The notes: generated from the sequence alone by a model not told the origin. DNA of 64,000 nt from Pseudomonas viridiflava (GCF_900590885.1 NZ_UUON01000033.1:266206-330205), one strand, 5' to 3'. Positions 44,901 through 53,193 are shown, counted from the stretch's first letter. A program made the numbers and translations.

Positions 44901-45361
44901 AGTCGCTTGAAGCGTTTCCCGGTGAAAAAGCGCTGCTGGAGCCGCCGGTCAAAGGTGTCAATCGGTTCTATCACTACACCGGCAAAGACCCGCACGCCAG
45001 GATCATGGCGAGCAATGTTCTCGAACCGTCCAGGTTCAATTTGAAGGGCGAGGCGTTACCCAAAGGTCAGCGCCGGCATTACTTTACCGACCTGGCCCCG
45101 GAGGACATGCCCACCGAGAAAATCTCCGAGGCCATTTTCGGGAAGCGTAAACAGGGTAATGCCCTGGATAAGATGACCTATTACTACGAGGTCAACACCT
45201 CGGGACTGAACGTGGTGAAAAGCACCGAAAACGCGCATATCTTTTACGTGGAGACGCCGTTTGACATTCCGTTGAGCTACAGAAGCTCCCCGCGGGCGGA
45301 GTTGACTCGCCGGGTCATCTACCATGGCGAAACCCCCTACACGCCGGCCCCGCCCAGTTAA
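41975..45361 (+). CDS. Large putative toxin/effector with C-terminal HYD1-type ADP-ribosyltransferase-like domain
   Basis: A 1128-residue protein with a strong AAAAGGAG ribosome site. There is no classical signal peptide. The long N-terminal part resembles the DUF6543/dermonecrotic-toxin-like proteins common in Pseudomonas. A hydrophobic, helical stretch lies near residues 755-805 and a small beta-rich segment (GTYQVGDQFYVRYTDG, VINPHTRKTVAFL) near 880-935. From about residue 990 the pattern RFYHYTGKDPHARIMASNVL, HYFTDLAPEDM and MTYYYEVNTSGL, then IFYVETPFDIPLSYR, follows the Tox-ART-HYD1 family, with H1000-Y1001-T1002 and Y1036-F-T-D1039 as the signature residues. It would ADP-ribosylate an unknown target. 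No candidate immunity gene is adjacent. It stands alone and converges on the alginate operon. Confidence 0.7.
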   Translation: MIVKRHLQVQPDFPFRSNVVLPKAVEQPAPRSDSPGIVSEQAITGTPLTPIVRGIYPAFVKEAGVNTPTSAQQGLLLQHDDLNNKINLLISQQPTYEAFFQKYQPYVASTPGAVDNIGALFANAVTRFWTAPRPGEKPSSPPQDQLINLHRQMLSTQAALRAADGTLSSAGKALIDKAFQYPTQADREKAFPHGSRLGVYPLTVDDNTPTGARLAGAFMLTATDGSSATTPHWPNGDKSLLASEDNGPVVLYTPGEGFEEFANPAQLQAVLMQRIDNGGVPATLLSESLPLPAERLRKPLRGQDLTLGFSPIPEDVTAAAIPQLLERQADELNALTHSDTSDMDGEHIAAAMNNAANWTSQFDGSNAMLARAEKLEDKQQPQWLKNLLPVNAGHYQFLDTCEQKTAQALAPLLEAIPSLQHFANQQINAALKQKYPAANFDADKIVVHTYGEFVFSRRNGEVVKNVTNSFSSLTEVALKNATLSIPAENYQNRSLTMTASLTDTGGKPVLGADGKPIVLEGSEIAALVSKLEVGSNYIKLLKKRMAPEALTGDAGKVRTAWKANLSDVMRKQAFLAELNPLAYPPGSPGPEWVQTVLDFPDPAKRPQVDGRTIVANTVSHYGKALQGVIAIDSGKGGPLILYSPDAPDGMSFRQVADRVALETLFEQPQWKTYAESKVSPLNPGGPDAAIQDRLNESVFSALDREDRGDRPNGPGYLSPIQGDFQDALYKQLAGLLIDEADAGSVSSAELAAETNYNKIMFGIEIATQLLGCLPAAGRFVSTALRLTRAGLRVLKAPGNAIVNALNRPDRLAMLYSRVGGSGGATAGSRARPLLRPVLSAPALSRAVQPLAPGTPGVGSVPDISGHSVPDSLLSGRTLRGDGTYQVGDQFYVRYTDGTGVSKPYEISPIYKIEGGPVRVINPHTRKTVAFLQPAGAGEWRQSRMLGGAKGGVVQGVKRPNTEPVQPGPSSAAKQPKSLEAFPGEKALLEPPVKGVNRFYHYTGKDPHARIMASNVLEPSRFNLKGEALPKGQRRHYFTDLAPEDMPTEKISEAIFGKRKQGNALDKMTYYYEVNTSGLNVVKSTENAHIFYVETPFDIPLSYRSSPRAELTRRVIYHGETPYTPAPPS

Positions 45362-45417
45362 AAAAAAGGCCCCCATCATGCACTGCGGATAGGGGACGCA
45401 GCACATGCTGGGGGCCT
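45361..45417 (-). terminator. Terminator at the end of the alginate operon
   Basis: AGGCCCCCA and TGGGGGCCT form the base of a long hairpin whose upper stem (CATGCACTGCG against CGCAGCACATG) has two mismatches. On the minus strand it is followed by seven T, 14 bp after the algA stop. It may also stop the converging toxin transcript, although the plus-strand side lacks a T run. Confidence 0.85.
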
Positions 45418-45430
45418 GTTCTACACGGTG

Positions 45431-46882
45431 TTACTGCGCGATGGTTTTCACCGACACGCCACGCTCAACCGGCGTCGAACGCCCGTAGATATCTTCAAAA
45501 CGCTCGATATCGTCTTCGCCCAGGTAGCTGCCCGATTGCACTTCGATGATCTCCAACGGGATCTTGCCCGGGTTGCGCAGGCGGTGCACCGAGGCGATCG
45601 GGATGTAGGTGGACTGGTTCTCGCAAAGCAGGAACACGTTCTCGTCACAGGTGACTTCGGCGGTGCCGCTGACCACGATCCAGTGTTCGGCGCGGTGGTG
45701 GTGCATCTGCAGCGACAGGCACGCGCCCGGCTTGACCGAGATGTGCTTGACCTGGAAGCGCCCGCCCATGTCCACCGAGTCGTACGAGCCCCACGGGCGA
45801 TAGACTTCGCAGTGGTTCTGGGTTTCGCTGCGGCCCTGGTCGTTGAGGGTGTTGACCATCTGCTTGACGCCCTGGACCTTGTCCTTGTGGGCAATCATCA
45901 TCGCGTCCTTGGTTTCCACCACGACGATATTGTCCAGGCCGATCACCGACACCAGCTTGCCGTTGCCGTGGATCATGCAGTTGCGGCTGTCCTGGATCAC
46001 CACGTCGCCTTTGCTGACGTTGCCGTCGGCGTCTTTGTCATTGACCGCCCACAGCGAGGCCCAGCAACCCACGTCGCTCCAGCCGGCACTCAGCGGCACC
46101 ACACAGGCGCGCTGGGTTTTTTCCATCACGGCGTAGTCGATGGAGTTGTCCGGGCAGCAGGCGAAGGTGGCTTCGTCGAAGGTCACGGTGTCGGCATCCT
46201 GCTCGCTGCGTTCCAGCGTCAGCAGGCAGGTGTCGTAGATGTCCGGATCGTGCTTTTTCAGCTCTTCGAGGAAGCGGCTGGCGCGGAACAGGAACATGCC
46301 GCTGTTCCAGAAATAACCGCCGCTTTTGACAAACTCTACAGCGCGTTTTTCATTGGGTTTTTCCACGAACTGCTCAACGCGGCTCACGCCTTCGGGCAGC
46401 AGCGAATCGTTGGTGGACTTGATGTAGCCGTAGCCGGTTTCCGGGCGGGTCGCCGGGACGCCGAACAGCACCATCTCGCCACGCTCGGCGGCCACAGTGG
46501 CCAGGGCCAGGGCGCGCTGCAGGGCTTTCTGGTCGTCGATCACGTGGTCGGCGGGCAGCACCAGCATCAGTTCGTCACGGCCTTCGTTGACCAGCATCAT
46601 CGCGGTCAGGGCCACGGCGGGCGCGGTGTTGCGGCCGAACGGTTCCATCAGCACGCGCTGGCATTCGAGCTTACGGGCGCTGAGTTGCTCGTTGACGATG
46701 AAGCGGTGTTCCTTGTTGCAGACCACAATCGGGGTGTCCATGCCTTCGAACACCAGGCGCTCCAGGGTTTGCTGGAACAGGGTGTGCTCGCCGGTCAGGG
46801 CCAGGAATTGCTTGGGGAACTGTTTACGGGAAAGCGGCCAAAGACGTGAGCCGCTACCACCGGAAAGGATGACTGGAATCAT
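45431..46882 (-). CDS. algA: Mannose-1-phosphate guanylyltransferase / phosphomannose isomerase AlgA
   Basis: A 483-residue bifunctional enzyme. The N-terminal nucleotidyltransferase domain (PVILSGGSGSRLWPLSRKQF) makes GDP-mannose, and the C-terminal cupin (KHISVKPGACLSLQMHHHRA, EHWIVVSGTAEV) isomerises fructose-6-phosphate to mannose-6-phosphate. It supplies the precursor for AlgD. It is the last gene of the alginate operon, separated from algF by 107 bp containing a perfect palindrome. AAGGAG lies just upstream of the ATG. Confidence 0.97.
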   Translation of the reverse strand: MIPVILSGGSGSRLWPLSRKQFPKQFLALTGEHTLFQQTLERLVFEGMDTPIVVCNKEHRFIVNEQLSARKLECQRVLMEPFGRNTAPAVALTAMMLVNEGRDELMLVLPADHVIDDQKALQRALALATVAAERGEMVLFGVPATRPETGYGYIKSTNDSLLPEGVSRVEQFVEKPNEKRAVEFVKSGGYFWNSGMFLFRASRFLEELKKHDPDIYDTCLLTLERSEQDADTVTFDEATFACCPDNSIDYAVMEKTQRACVVPLSAGWSDVGCWASLWAVNDKDADGNVSKGDVVIQDSRNCMIHGNGKLVSVIGLDNIVVVETKDAMMIAHKDKVQGVKQMVNTLNDQGRSETQNHCEVYRPWGSYDSVDMGGRFQVKHISVKPGACLSLQMHHHRAEHWIVVSGTAEVTCDENVFLLCENQSTYIPIASVHRLRNPGKIPLEIIEVQSGSYLGEDDIERFEDIYGRSTPVERGVSVKTIAQ

Positions 46883-46954
46883 GGGTGTTTCTCCTTGAAT
46901 CGATATGGGTCAGAGCTACGAAGGTTTGTCGTTTCACTCTTGTTTTTGTCTCGG

Positions 46955-46980
46955 TCCGGGTTGGTCATGACCAACCCGGA
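46955..46980. repeat. Perfect 26 bp palindrome between algF and algA
   Basis: Two abutting arms, TCCGGGTTGGTCA and TGACCAACCCGGA, with no spacer, nine bases after the algF stop. On the minus strand the T run precedes rather than follows it, so it does not look like a terminator. It could be an mRNA hairpin or a protein site separating algA expression from the rest. Confidence 0.8.
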
Positions 46981-46989
46981 AAAAAGTGC

Positions 46990-47646
46990 TTAGCGGGTCG
47001 ACACTGGGCGTTTCACCCAGACTGGCGAAATGCTCGAACCGGAACCTGTGACGTACAGCACCGCTGCTTCACCGCGTTCCAGGGCAACCGGCTTCACGTC
47101 GCCGACTTTCTTGTCGCCGTCGTACAGCGCCAGGCTGACCTTCACCGGGTTGATTTCACGCTCGCCACGGCCTTTGGCGGCCACCGACTTGACCACGTCG
47201 GTCTTGCCGTCGGCGGTTTTCAGGGTCAGGGCCTTGTCGCTGAGGTTTTGCACGCGCACCAGGGATTTCTGCTTGTTCTTGAACGGCGGCTCTTCGATCA
47301 GCTGCGGCTGGCCGCTGCTGTTGTTGACCAGGGTGTAGTAGTGGTCGGCGGCAAGCTTGACCGGTACGGTCTGGCTGCCGACCTTGGCGCTGTAGTCACC
47401 GCCCGGCATGAAGCTGAAGTCACTGCTGGCCAGCGGCGCGACGTCGCTGAGGCTGGTGGCGCCGACGGTCGCGCTGACTTCCTGGTTGCTGGCGTTGTAC
47501 ACACGCACGAAGCTGGAGCCTTTTGGCGCGGTTGGGCCGTAGAGGGCGGCGTCGCCCCCGGCGAAGGCGGACATCGATACGAAGCTCAAGCCGGCAGCAA
47601 TGGCCAGGGTCTTGGCGAGACGACGCGGAGTAGTAGTGAAAGTCAT
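46990..47646 (-). CDS. algF: Alginate O-acetylation protein AlgF
   Basis: A 218-residue periplasmic protein with a signal peptide (LAIAAGLSFVSMSAFAGG), close to the roughly 216 residues of P. aeruginosa AlgF. It is predicted to be mostly beta structure. AlgF works with AlgI and AlgJ in O-acetylation of polymannuronate and has been proposed to pass the acetyl group or bridge AlgJ and AlgX; it has no known catalytic motif. Preceded by AGAGAGGTAACTCAC and 16 bp from algJ. Confidence 0.93.
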   Translation of the reverse strand: MTFTTTPRRLAKTLAIAAGLSFVSMSAFAGGDAALYGPTAPKGSSFVRVYNASNQEVSATVGATSLSDVAPLASSDFSFMPGGDYSAKVGSQTVPVKLAADHYYTLVNNSSGQPQLIEEPPFKNKQKSLVRVQNLSDKALTLKTADGKTDVVKSVAAKGRGEREINPVKVSLALYDGDKKVGDVKPVALERGEAAVLYVTGSGSSISPVWVKRPVSTR

Positions 47647-47662
47647 GTGAGTTACCTCTCTT

Positions 47663-48847
47663 TCAGTTTTGCGCCCGGTCGGGCGTCTCGGATTTTTGGT
47701 TTCTAGCTGGGGTGTTCAAAGCCATGTTCTGTTGGCGCGAACCGGCTTGTTTAAGCTGCGCAACCCAAGACGGGTCGGCGTCACCGATTTCGTTGTTGAC
47801 GGGCAGATAACGTTCAGGAAACTCCCAGATCAGCACCTGTGGCGGGCTGTTCTTGAAATCATCGCTTTTCAAATAGCTGAGCATTGGCAGGATCGGGCCG
47901 TGGCCGTCTTCGGAGTAGTTGATGACGTCGCTGCCCAGGGCTTGCTTGAGCGCACCCACGAAGTTCCAGTTGGGGTTGGCGCTGTAGCTGGTGCCGACCA
48001 GGGCCACTGGGGTTTCGCTGTCGGTAAACAGCGCATCGTCGCCACCGGCTTCGGCCAGGTGGGTGACGCGTTTTTCCAGCGGCTCTTTCGGTGGCATCAG
48101 GTTTTCGAACAGCGGGTCCAGGGGCAGGAACAGACGCAGGTCGCCTTTATGCGGCTCGGTTTTCTCCGCCTCGGTGACAAAGCGCTGTGGCTCGCCGTGG
48201 AGCGGCGTCTTGGCGGCGATGGTCTTGGCCAACTGCTTGGCCGCGACTTCGGCGCCGTCCGGGGTCCAGTGGGTGTCGGTGCGCAGGAACACTTGCTTGC
48301 CGCCGAGCTTGGCCTGTTGCAGCGGGCCGAGCAGGTCCGGGGCGATGATCTTGTCGGCCGCCACACGAGCGTGGAAGTCCTGGTACAGATTGGCGTGGAT
48401 GCTCGCCGGTTTCACTTCACCCAGGTGTTCCGGGTACAGGCGCACCTTGGCGGGCACGATCGCCATCACCAGCTGAATGCCTTGGGCCTTGAGCTTCTGG
48501 CGCACGCCTTCGACCAGCGCGTAGTTGCCTTGCAGGTTCTGGTCTTCGTTGACGGCGGGGTTGAATTCCTCGTCGCTGTACAACCAGTGATCGCGGCCCA
48601 GCACCACGCCAGGGCGGCCTTCATTGAACAGCTTGTAATCCAGCGCCGCCCACAGGTTGGTGCCGATGCGCTTGATCGGGAACTCGTCGTCGTAATGGGT
48701 CTCGACGGCTTTGGTCCAGCGGCCATTGAGCACGGTGGCGTCGGCGTTGGTGCTGAAGCCCATGAAGCTGCGCAGCGACCAGGCGCCCAGGGCCAGCAGC
48801 ACCACCATGAACAGGCTGATATAGAGGACGCGTAATGAACGGGTCAT
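47663..48847 (-). CDS. algJ: Alginate O-acetyltransferase AlgJ
   Basis: A 394-residue protein anchored by an N-terminal hydrophobic segment (LYISLFMVVLLALGAWSL) with an SGNH-hydrolase-like periplasmic domain. The catalytic Asp and His are in RTDTHWTPDG and the nucleophilic Ser in ALVGTSYSANPNW. AlgJ is thought to take acetyl groups delivered by AlgI. It resembles AlgX in this operon and probably arose from the same ancestor. It is 11 bp downstream of algI. Confidence 0.94.
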   Translation of the reverse strand: MTRSLRVLYISLFMVVLLALGAWSLRSFMGFSTNADATVLNGRWTKAVETHYDDEFPIKRIGTNLWAALDYKLFNEGRPGVVLGRDHWLYSDEEFNPAVNEDQNLQGNYALVEGVRQKLKAQGIQLVMAIVPAKVRLYPEHLGEVKPASIHANLYQDFHARVAADKIIAPDLLGPLQQAKLGGKQVFLRTDTHWTPDGAEVAAKQLAKTIAAKTPLHGEPQRFVTEAEKTEPHKGDLRLFLPLDPLFENLMPPKEPLEKRVTHLAEAGGDDALFTDSETPVALVGTSYSANPNWNFVGALKQALGSDVINYSEDGHGPILPMLSYLKSDDFKNSPPQVLIWEFPERYLPVNNEIGDADPSWVAQLKQAGSRQQNMALNTPARNQKSETPDRAQN

Positions 48848-48858
48848 GGTCGGCTCCC

Positions 48859-50391
48859 TCAGAATTGGAAGTAAAGGAACGGCGAGAAACTCTGCGCCGA
48901 CAGTTTCAGGATCGACGCCACGAACAGCAGCAGCACCGCCGCGCGCATGGCGTAGCGTGGCCAGTCAGCGGTCCAGTAGGCCGGTTGCACGGCAGCGTCC
49001 TGGCCAACGGTGAAACCTGGCTGGTGGATGCTGCCCGGGTTGTCGCCCGGCACGGCCTTGATCAGGCTCGGGTCGGCCGGCTTGGTTTTCTCGGCAGGGC
49101 GGTTGGTGTAGAAGTCGCGCAGGCCGAAGAACGCCAGGGTTGCGTAAGCCACCACCAGGGTTGCCACTTGCAGGCCGGTGAGGTTGGCGCGGTTGAGTTC
49201 CGACAGCGACCACTCGCCAAAGCTGAACATGGCGCCATACATACGGCCGGCAACGTGCAGGTTTTCGGAACGGAAGATCACCCAGCCCATCACCACCAAC
49301 AGGAAGGTGAAGGCCCAGCGCAACACGTTGAAACTGCGCGGCGCGGTGTTGAGGCCAATGGCTTTTTCAATCGCCAGCCACATGCCGTGCCAGGCGCCCC
49401 ACACGATGTAAGTGATGTTCGCACCGTGCCACAGGCCACCCAGGAGCATGGTCAGGAACAGGTTGCGGTAGGTGGTCAGCGTGCCTTTACGGTTGCCGCC
49501 CAGGGTGATGTACAGGTAGTCACGCAGCCAGGTGGACAGGCTGATGTGCCAGCGCCGCCAGAACTCGGTGATCGACTGGCTGATGTACGGCTGCTTGAAG
49601 TTTTCCATGAAGCGGAAACCCATCATCAAGCCCAAACCAATCGCCATGTCGCTGTAGCCGGAGAAGTCGAAGTACAGCTGCGCGGTATACGCCAGCGCAC
49701 CCAGCCAGGCGTCGCCGGTGGTGGGGTTTTGCAGGGCGAAGCAATGGTCGGCCACCACCGCGAGGGTGTCGGCGATGAAGACCTTCTTGATGAAACCCTG
49801 CATGAACCGCGTGCAGCCCTCGGAGAATTTATCCAGGGTGTGGGTGCGGTTGTTGAACTGGTCGGCCAGGTCGCGAAAACGCAACACGGGGCCGGCGATC
49901 AGGTGCGGGAAAATCGCCACGAACGCCGCAAAGTCGATGAGGTTGCGGGTCGCCGGGGTGTCGCCACGGTACACGTCGATGATGTAGCTGATGGACTCGA
50001 AGATGTAGAACGAGATACCGATCGGCAACAGCACGTGGGTGAGAATGAACGGTTCCAGGCCGGCCGACTTCATCATGACGTTGATGCTGTCGACGCCGAA
50101 GTTGGCGTACTTGAAGTAGCCGAGGATGCACAGGTCGACTGCCACGCCGAGCAGCAGCCAGCGCTGGGCCGGCTTGGTGCGCACGCCGGCCGCACCGACC
50201 TTGAGGCCGATCCAGTAGTTCCACAGCGTGACGGCTGCGAACAGCGCCAGGAAGTCCACTCGCCACCAGGCGTAGAACACATAGCTGGCAATCAGCAGCA
50301 GCAGGTTGCGATAGCGTTGCCCGCTCAAGTAGTACAAGCCGAGAAAGATCGGCAAGAACAGAAACAGGAACACATTGGACGAGAAAACCAT
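48859..50391 (-). CDS. algI: Alginate O-acetylation membrane protein AlgI (MBOAT)
   Basis: A 510-residue polytopic membrane O-acyltransferase, slightly shorter than the 520 of P. aeruginosa. The N-terminal FSSNVFLFLFLPIFLGLYYL, the conserved TEFWRRWHISLSTWLRDYLY and the catalytic-His region LGGLWHGANITYIVWGAWHG are all present. It moves acetyl groups across the inner membrane for AlgJ and AlgX. A 224 bp gap with a REPIN separates it from algL, unusual in this otherwise compact operon. Confidence 0.95.
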   Translation of the reverse strand: MVFSSNVFLFLFLPIFLGLYYLSGQRYRNLLLLIASYVFYAWWRVDFLALFAAVTLWNYWIGLKVGAAGVRTKPAQRWLLLGVAVDLCILGYFKYANFGVDSINVMMKSAGLEPFILTHVLLPIGISFYIFESISYIIDVYRGDTPATRNLIDFAAFVAIFPHLIAGPVLRFRDLADQFNNRTHTLDKFSEGCTRFMQGFIKKVFIADTLAVVADHCFALQNPTTGDAWLGALAYTAQLYFDFSGYSDMAIGLGLMMGFRFMENFKQPYISQSITEFWRRWHISLSTWLRDYLYITLGGNRKGTLTTYRNLFLTMLLGGLWHGANITYIVWGAWHGMWLAIEKAIGLNTAPRSFNVLRWAFTFLLVVMGWVIFRSENLHVAGRMYGAMFSFGEWSLSELNRANLTGLQVATLVVAYATLAFFGLRDFYTNRPAEKTKPADPSLIKAVPGDNPGSIHQPGFTVGQDAAVQPAYWTADWPRYAMRAAVLLLFVASILKLSAQSFSPFLYFQF

Positions 50392-50501
50392 CCCGATCTC
50401 TCCATGTTTAACAGACAGTCAAGGGCCGCAGCCCCCCCAAACCCCCCCACCGGATTTGGGGGAGGGCGGTACAACAATTCCATCTGGCAAAACGCGGTTG
50501 G

Positions 50502-50597
50502 AAATGTGGGAGGGTGCTTGCCCCCGATAGCGGTGTGTCATTCAACACAGATGGCGACTGTTGCTCCGCCATCGGGGGCAAGCCCCCTCCCACATTT
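50502..50597. repeat. REPIN (two inverted REP copies, D) inside the alginate operon
   Basis: AAATGTGGGAGGGTGCTTGC at the left and the reverse complement GCAAGCCCCCTCCCACATTT at the right enclose about 55 bases. The arms CCCCGAT.. and ATCGGGG extend the pairing inward, so the whole unit can fold as one long hairpin. It lies between algL and algI, and a C- and G-rich imperfect hairpin (about 50429-50467) sits beside it. Confidence 0.88.
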
Positions 50598-50615
50598 TTT
50601 ATTTACCGTGTTTCT

Positions 50616-51725
50616 TCAGGAGCCTTTGTTGCCTTTTTCGTGTGCCGGGTCGTAGACCTTGGTCAGGTCACCGCCAAGCCGGAACGTCTTGAACGGCTGC
50701 ATCCCGTGTTTGCGCTCGATCACATCCGGCGCGCAGGTGTAGAGGGTGCAGAAAGGTTCGAGCCAGGCGAATTTCATGTCCTGTTTCAAGTCCTTCATGT
50801 CCTGCTCTTTGCCGTTCTTCTGTTCGAAGATTTCCGGGTCTTTGACGCCGGCCAGCACTTTGTCGCCCAGGCGTTTCAACGCGCTGTTGTTTTCCTGGCG
50901 CAGGTCCACACCGTTGACCAGGGCAAAACTGGCGATCATCGACAGCGGCGGCAAGGCGTAGTTGTGGTACGACAAGGCGCGTTGCTGACGCTTCAATTCG
51001 TTGGGCAGGAAGCCCTGGTCGTCGACCTGGTTGGCGCCGACTTTGTATTCCTTCACCGCCCAGTCAAACAGGTCGCGGCGGTTGACGGCGACGGAGGTTG
51101 CCATCACCGCCCAGGCGGCCCAGTAGGAGTGGTTGTTGGTTTTTTCCAGCGGCAGGTTGTCCCAATCGCTTACCACCTGGTCGGCCAGTTTGTTGAACCA
51201 GGCTTCGATCAGTTGCGATTCCTGCTGGTGGTTGGCCAGCGGGTGCGAGTCGGAGAACTTCAGGCGCACATAGGCCGAGGCCATGCTGCCCAGCGCCCAT
51301 TTGCGCATGGACTTGCCGGTGTGGTTGAAGTCCTTGGACATCAACGCATCGGCCTTGGCCCAACTGGTCAGCCAGTTGAGCGTGCATTCCAGCTGCTCCG
51401 GACGGCCGTCACGCATGAACTGCATCACGCGTTTGCTGGTGTCTTTTTCCAGCTTGGTGATGTCGGCGGTGCTGTCGCGGAAGGCTTTTTCCGACTGCAC
51501 ATTCAGCGTGGAACGGGCCTTGTCGGAGCCTTCGTACTTGCTGCGAAACTGCAGCGAACCGGTGTACGGCGCCGGCATGGCGTCGCAGTCATTCTTGAAG
51601 TCGCCGGTCTTGAACGCTTCAACCGGGGCAAAGTAGCCCTGCGGCGGACGCAGTGGCGCGGCGGCGTTGGCTGCGCCGGCGAAGATCGCCAGGCCCAGCA
51701 ACGATGGAATCAATAACTTCTGCAT
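50616..51725 (-). CDS. algL: Alginate lyase AlgL (PL5)
   Basis: A 369-residue periplasmic poly(beta-D-mannuronate) lyase with a signal peptide (LLIPSLLGLAIFAGAANA). The catalytic NNHSYW is near residue 200, with WLTSWAKADAL and LPPLSMIASFA as further family blocks. It degrades alginate that escapes into the periplasm during export. The frame is open to 51791; the ATG at 51725 is chosen because GAGG lies six bases upstream and the signal peptide begins there. An ATG at 51737 overlapping the algX stop is the alternative. Confidence 0.95.
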   Translation of the reverse strand: MQKLLIPSLLGLAIFAGAANAAAPLRPPQGYFAPVEAFKTGDFKNDCDAMPAPYTGSLQFRSKYEGSDKARSTLNVQSEKAFRDSTADITKLEKDTSKRVMQFMRDGRPEQLECTLNWLTSWAKADALMSKDFNHTGKSMRKWALGSMASAYVRLKFSDSHPLANHQQESQLIEAWFNKLADQVVSDWDNLPLEKTNNHSYWAAWAVMATSVAVNRRDLFDWAVKEYKVGANQVDDQGFLPNELKRQQRALSYHNYALPPLSMIASFALVNGVDLRQENNSALKRLGDKVLAGVKDPEIFEQKNGKEQDMKDLKQDMKFAWLEPFCTLYTCAPDVIERKHGMQPFKTFRLGGDLTKVYDPAHEKGNKGS

Positions 51726-51733
51726 AGGTAACC

Positions 51734-53182
51734 TCATTGCCCCGTTGAAGCGGTCTGTTGACCACCGGCGGGGAATACGTTGCGTGTGCAAATTTTCGCT
51801 TCGACCTTCTGCGCGGCAGCGCCCGCTTCGGGACCCTGCACTTCCACGGCCAGCAAGTTCTGCGAGGCCCAGTCTTCATCGGTGCGCAGTTCAAAGGCGA
51901 AACGCCCGTCTGTATCGGATGTTTCGGGTTTCTCGATCTTGATGTCCTCGTGGCGCCCGTTCATGTACCAGAGGGTGGCTTGCAGGGTTTTCACCGACGG
52001 GTCGGCGAAGCGGATATCAACCTGGTGATTGGCGTTACGCAGGTCTTTGTTCGAACTGTTAACCAGCAATTCGTTCTTGCCGGGTTTCAATGTGGTGCTC
52101 GCGGTCATCTGCGCGGTCTTGCCTTCGCAGCCGTTGTCGAGCAGCGACATCATCTGGCGGTAGATGGTCTCCTGGTCCAGGCGGTACAGCGGCGAGAATT
52201 CCCAGATGAGGATTTTCGGCGGGGTCTTCTGGAATTCTTCGCTGCCCAGGTACTGGATCATCGAGCCTTCCAGGCCACCGCCAGGGAAGGCGACGTTGAG
52301 GATGTCGGCACCGATTTCCTGTTCCAGGAAGCCGGCGAAGTTGTAGTTCTTGCCGCTGTGGCTGGTGCCCACCAGGGTGATCTGCGGGTTGCCCGAATCG
52401 CTGAACAGGTCGCCGTCGCCCGCTTCGCCCTTGGGCTCGGTGGAGAACTGGTCCATGTACTGGATCGCGTAGCTGGTGCCGCACAGCTGCCCGGCCATGT
52501 TGTGCAGGGTGCCGGTCTTGCCCATGCGCCCGGAGACTTTGGTCTCGAATTCACGCTTGGGAATATCGGCAAACTCAGGCATCGCACGCACTTTGGCGCC
52601 GACGATTTTCGCCGTGCGCTGGGCGCCGTACGGGGTCCAGTGCTGGTCGCCGCGGAAGTAGAAATCGTGGGCCGGCAGTTCGTCCGGCAGTTGCTCGTTG
52701 GTCAATGGCGACAGGTCCGGCACCACGTAGCCCATCTTGGCGAAACGGCCGAGCATGGTTTTGTAATTGCCCAGCGCCTTGTCGAAATCGAACTTGGCTT
52801 TCTCTTCGGGGTTGAGCTTGTTGCGGTTCACCAGGCCACGGGTCGGCTGGTAGACCACCACCAGTTCCACACCCTTGGCCTTGAACGCATCGTGCAGTTG
52901 TTGCATGCGCTTGTAGCCGGATGGGCTGGTGTCGAATTCGGTGCGCAGGTCTTCCTGGGTACGGAACAGCCAGTCGCCCTGGGCTTGTACCAGGGTGGTG
53001 AAGTTCTGCTGGTAGCGCGTGGTGTAGTTCTTCGCGTCATGGGCGGCGGGGCACAGGCTGCAGCACGGTTCGGCGGTGAAAGTCGGCGCCTTGATTTCGT
53101 CGGCGCGTACGCCCTGGCTAGCCGCGAGCAGGCCGAGGGTCAGACCCGAGAGGCTCAGCAGTTTGATCATGTGTGGGTGCAT
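51734..53182 (-). CDS. algX: Alginate acetyltransferase/export protein AlgX
   Basis: A 482-residue periplasmic protein with a signal peptide (LLSLSGLTLGLLAASQGVRA), an SGNH-like N-terminal domain and a C-terminal carbohydrate-binding module. The catalytic Asp-His pair is in RGDQHWTPYG and the Ser in LVGTSHSGKNYNF. AlgX is the terminal enzyme that acetylates mannuronate residues and is also needed for polymer export. Starts at 53191, 53182 and 53170 are all in frame; 53182 has GAGG at a workable distance. Confidence 0.94.
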   Translation of the reverse strand: MHPHMIKLLSLSGLTLGLLAASQGVRADEIKAPTFTAEPCCSLCPAAHDAKNYTTRYQQNFTTLVQAQGDWLFRTQEDLRTEFDTSPSGYKRMQQLHDAFKAKGVELVVVYQPTRGLVNRNKLNPEEKAKFDFDKALGNYKTMLGRFAKMGYVVPDLSPLTNEQLPDELPAHDFYFRGDQHWTPYGAQRTAKIVGAKVRAMPEFADIPKREFETKVSGRMGKTGTLHNMAGQLCGTSYAIQYMDQFSTEPKGEAGDGDLFSDSGNPQITLVGTSHSGKNYNFAGFLEQEIGADILNVAFPGGGLEGSMIQYLGSEEFQKTPPKILIWEFSPLYRLDQETIYRQMMSLLDNGCEGKTAQMTASTTLKPGKNELLVNSSNKDLRNANHQVDIRFADPSVKTLQATLWYMNGRHEDIKIEKPETSDTDGRFAFELRTDEDWASQNLLAVEVQGPEAGAAAQKVEAKICTRNVFPAGGQQTASTGQ

Positions 53183-53193
53183 AAGGGTCATCC

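Noticed and set aside
46955..46980. Palindrome after algF read as a Rho-independent terminator
   Set aside because: The T run precedes the stem on the transcribed strand and no T run follows, so termination of the classical kind is not supported.
48835..50655. Plus-strand frame of 606 codons opposite algI
   Set aside because: Antisense to a clear MBOAT gene, with low-complexity translation and no ribosome site.
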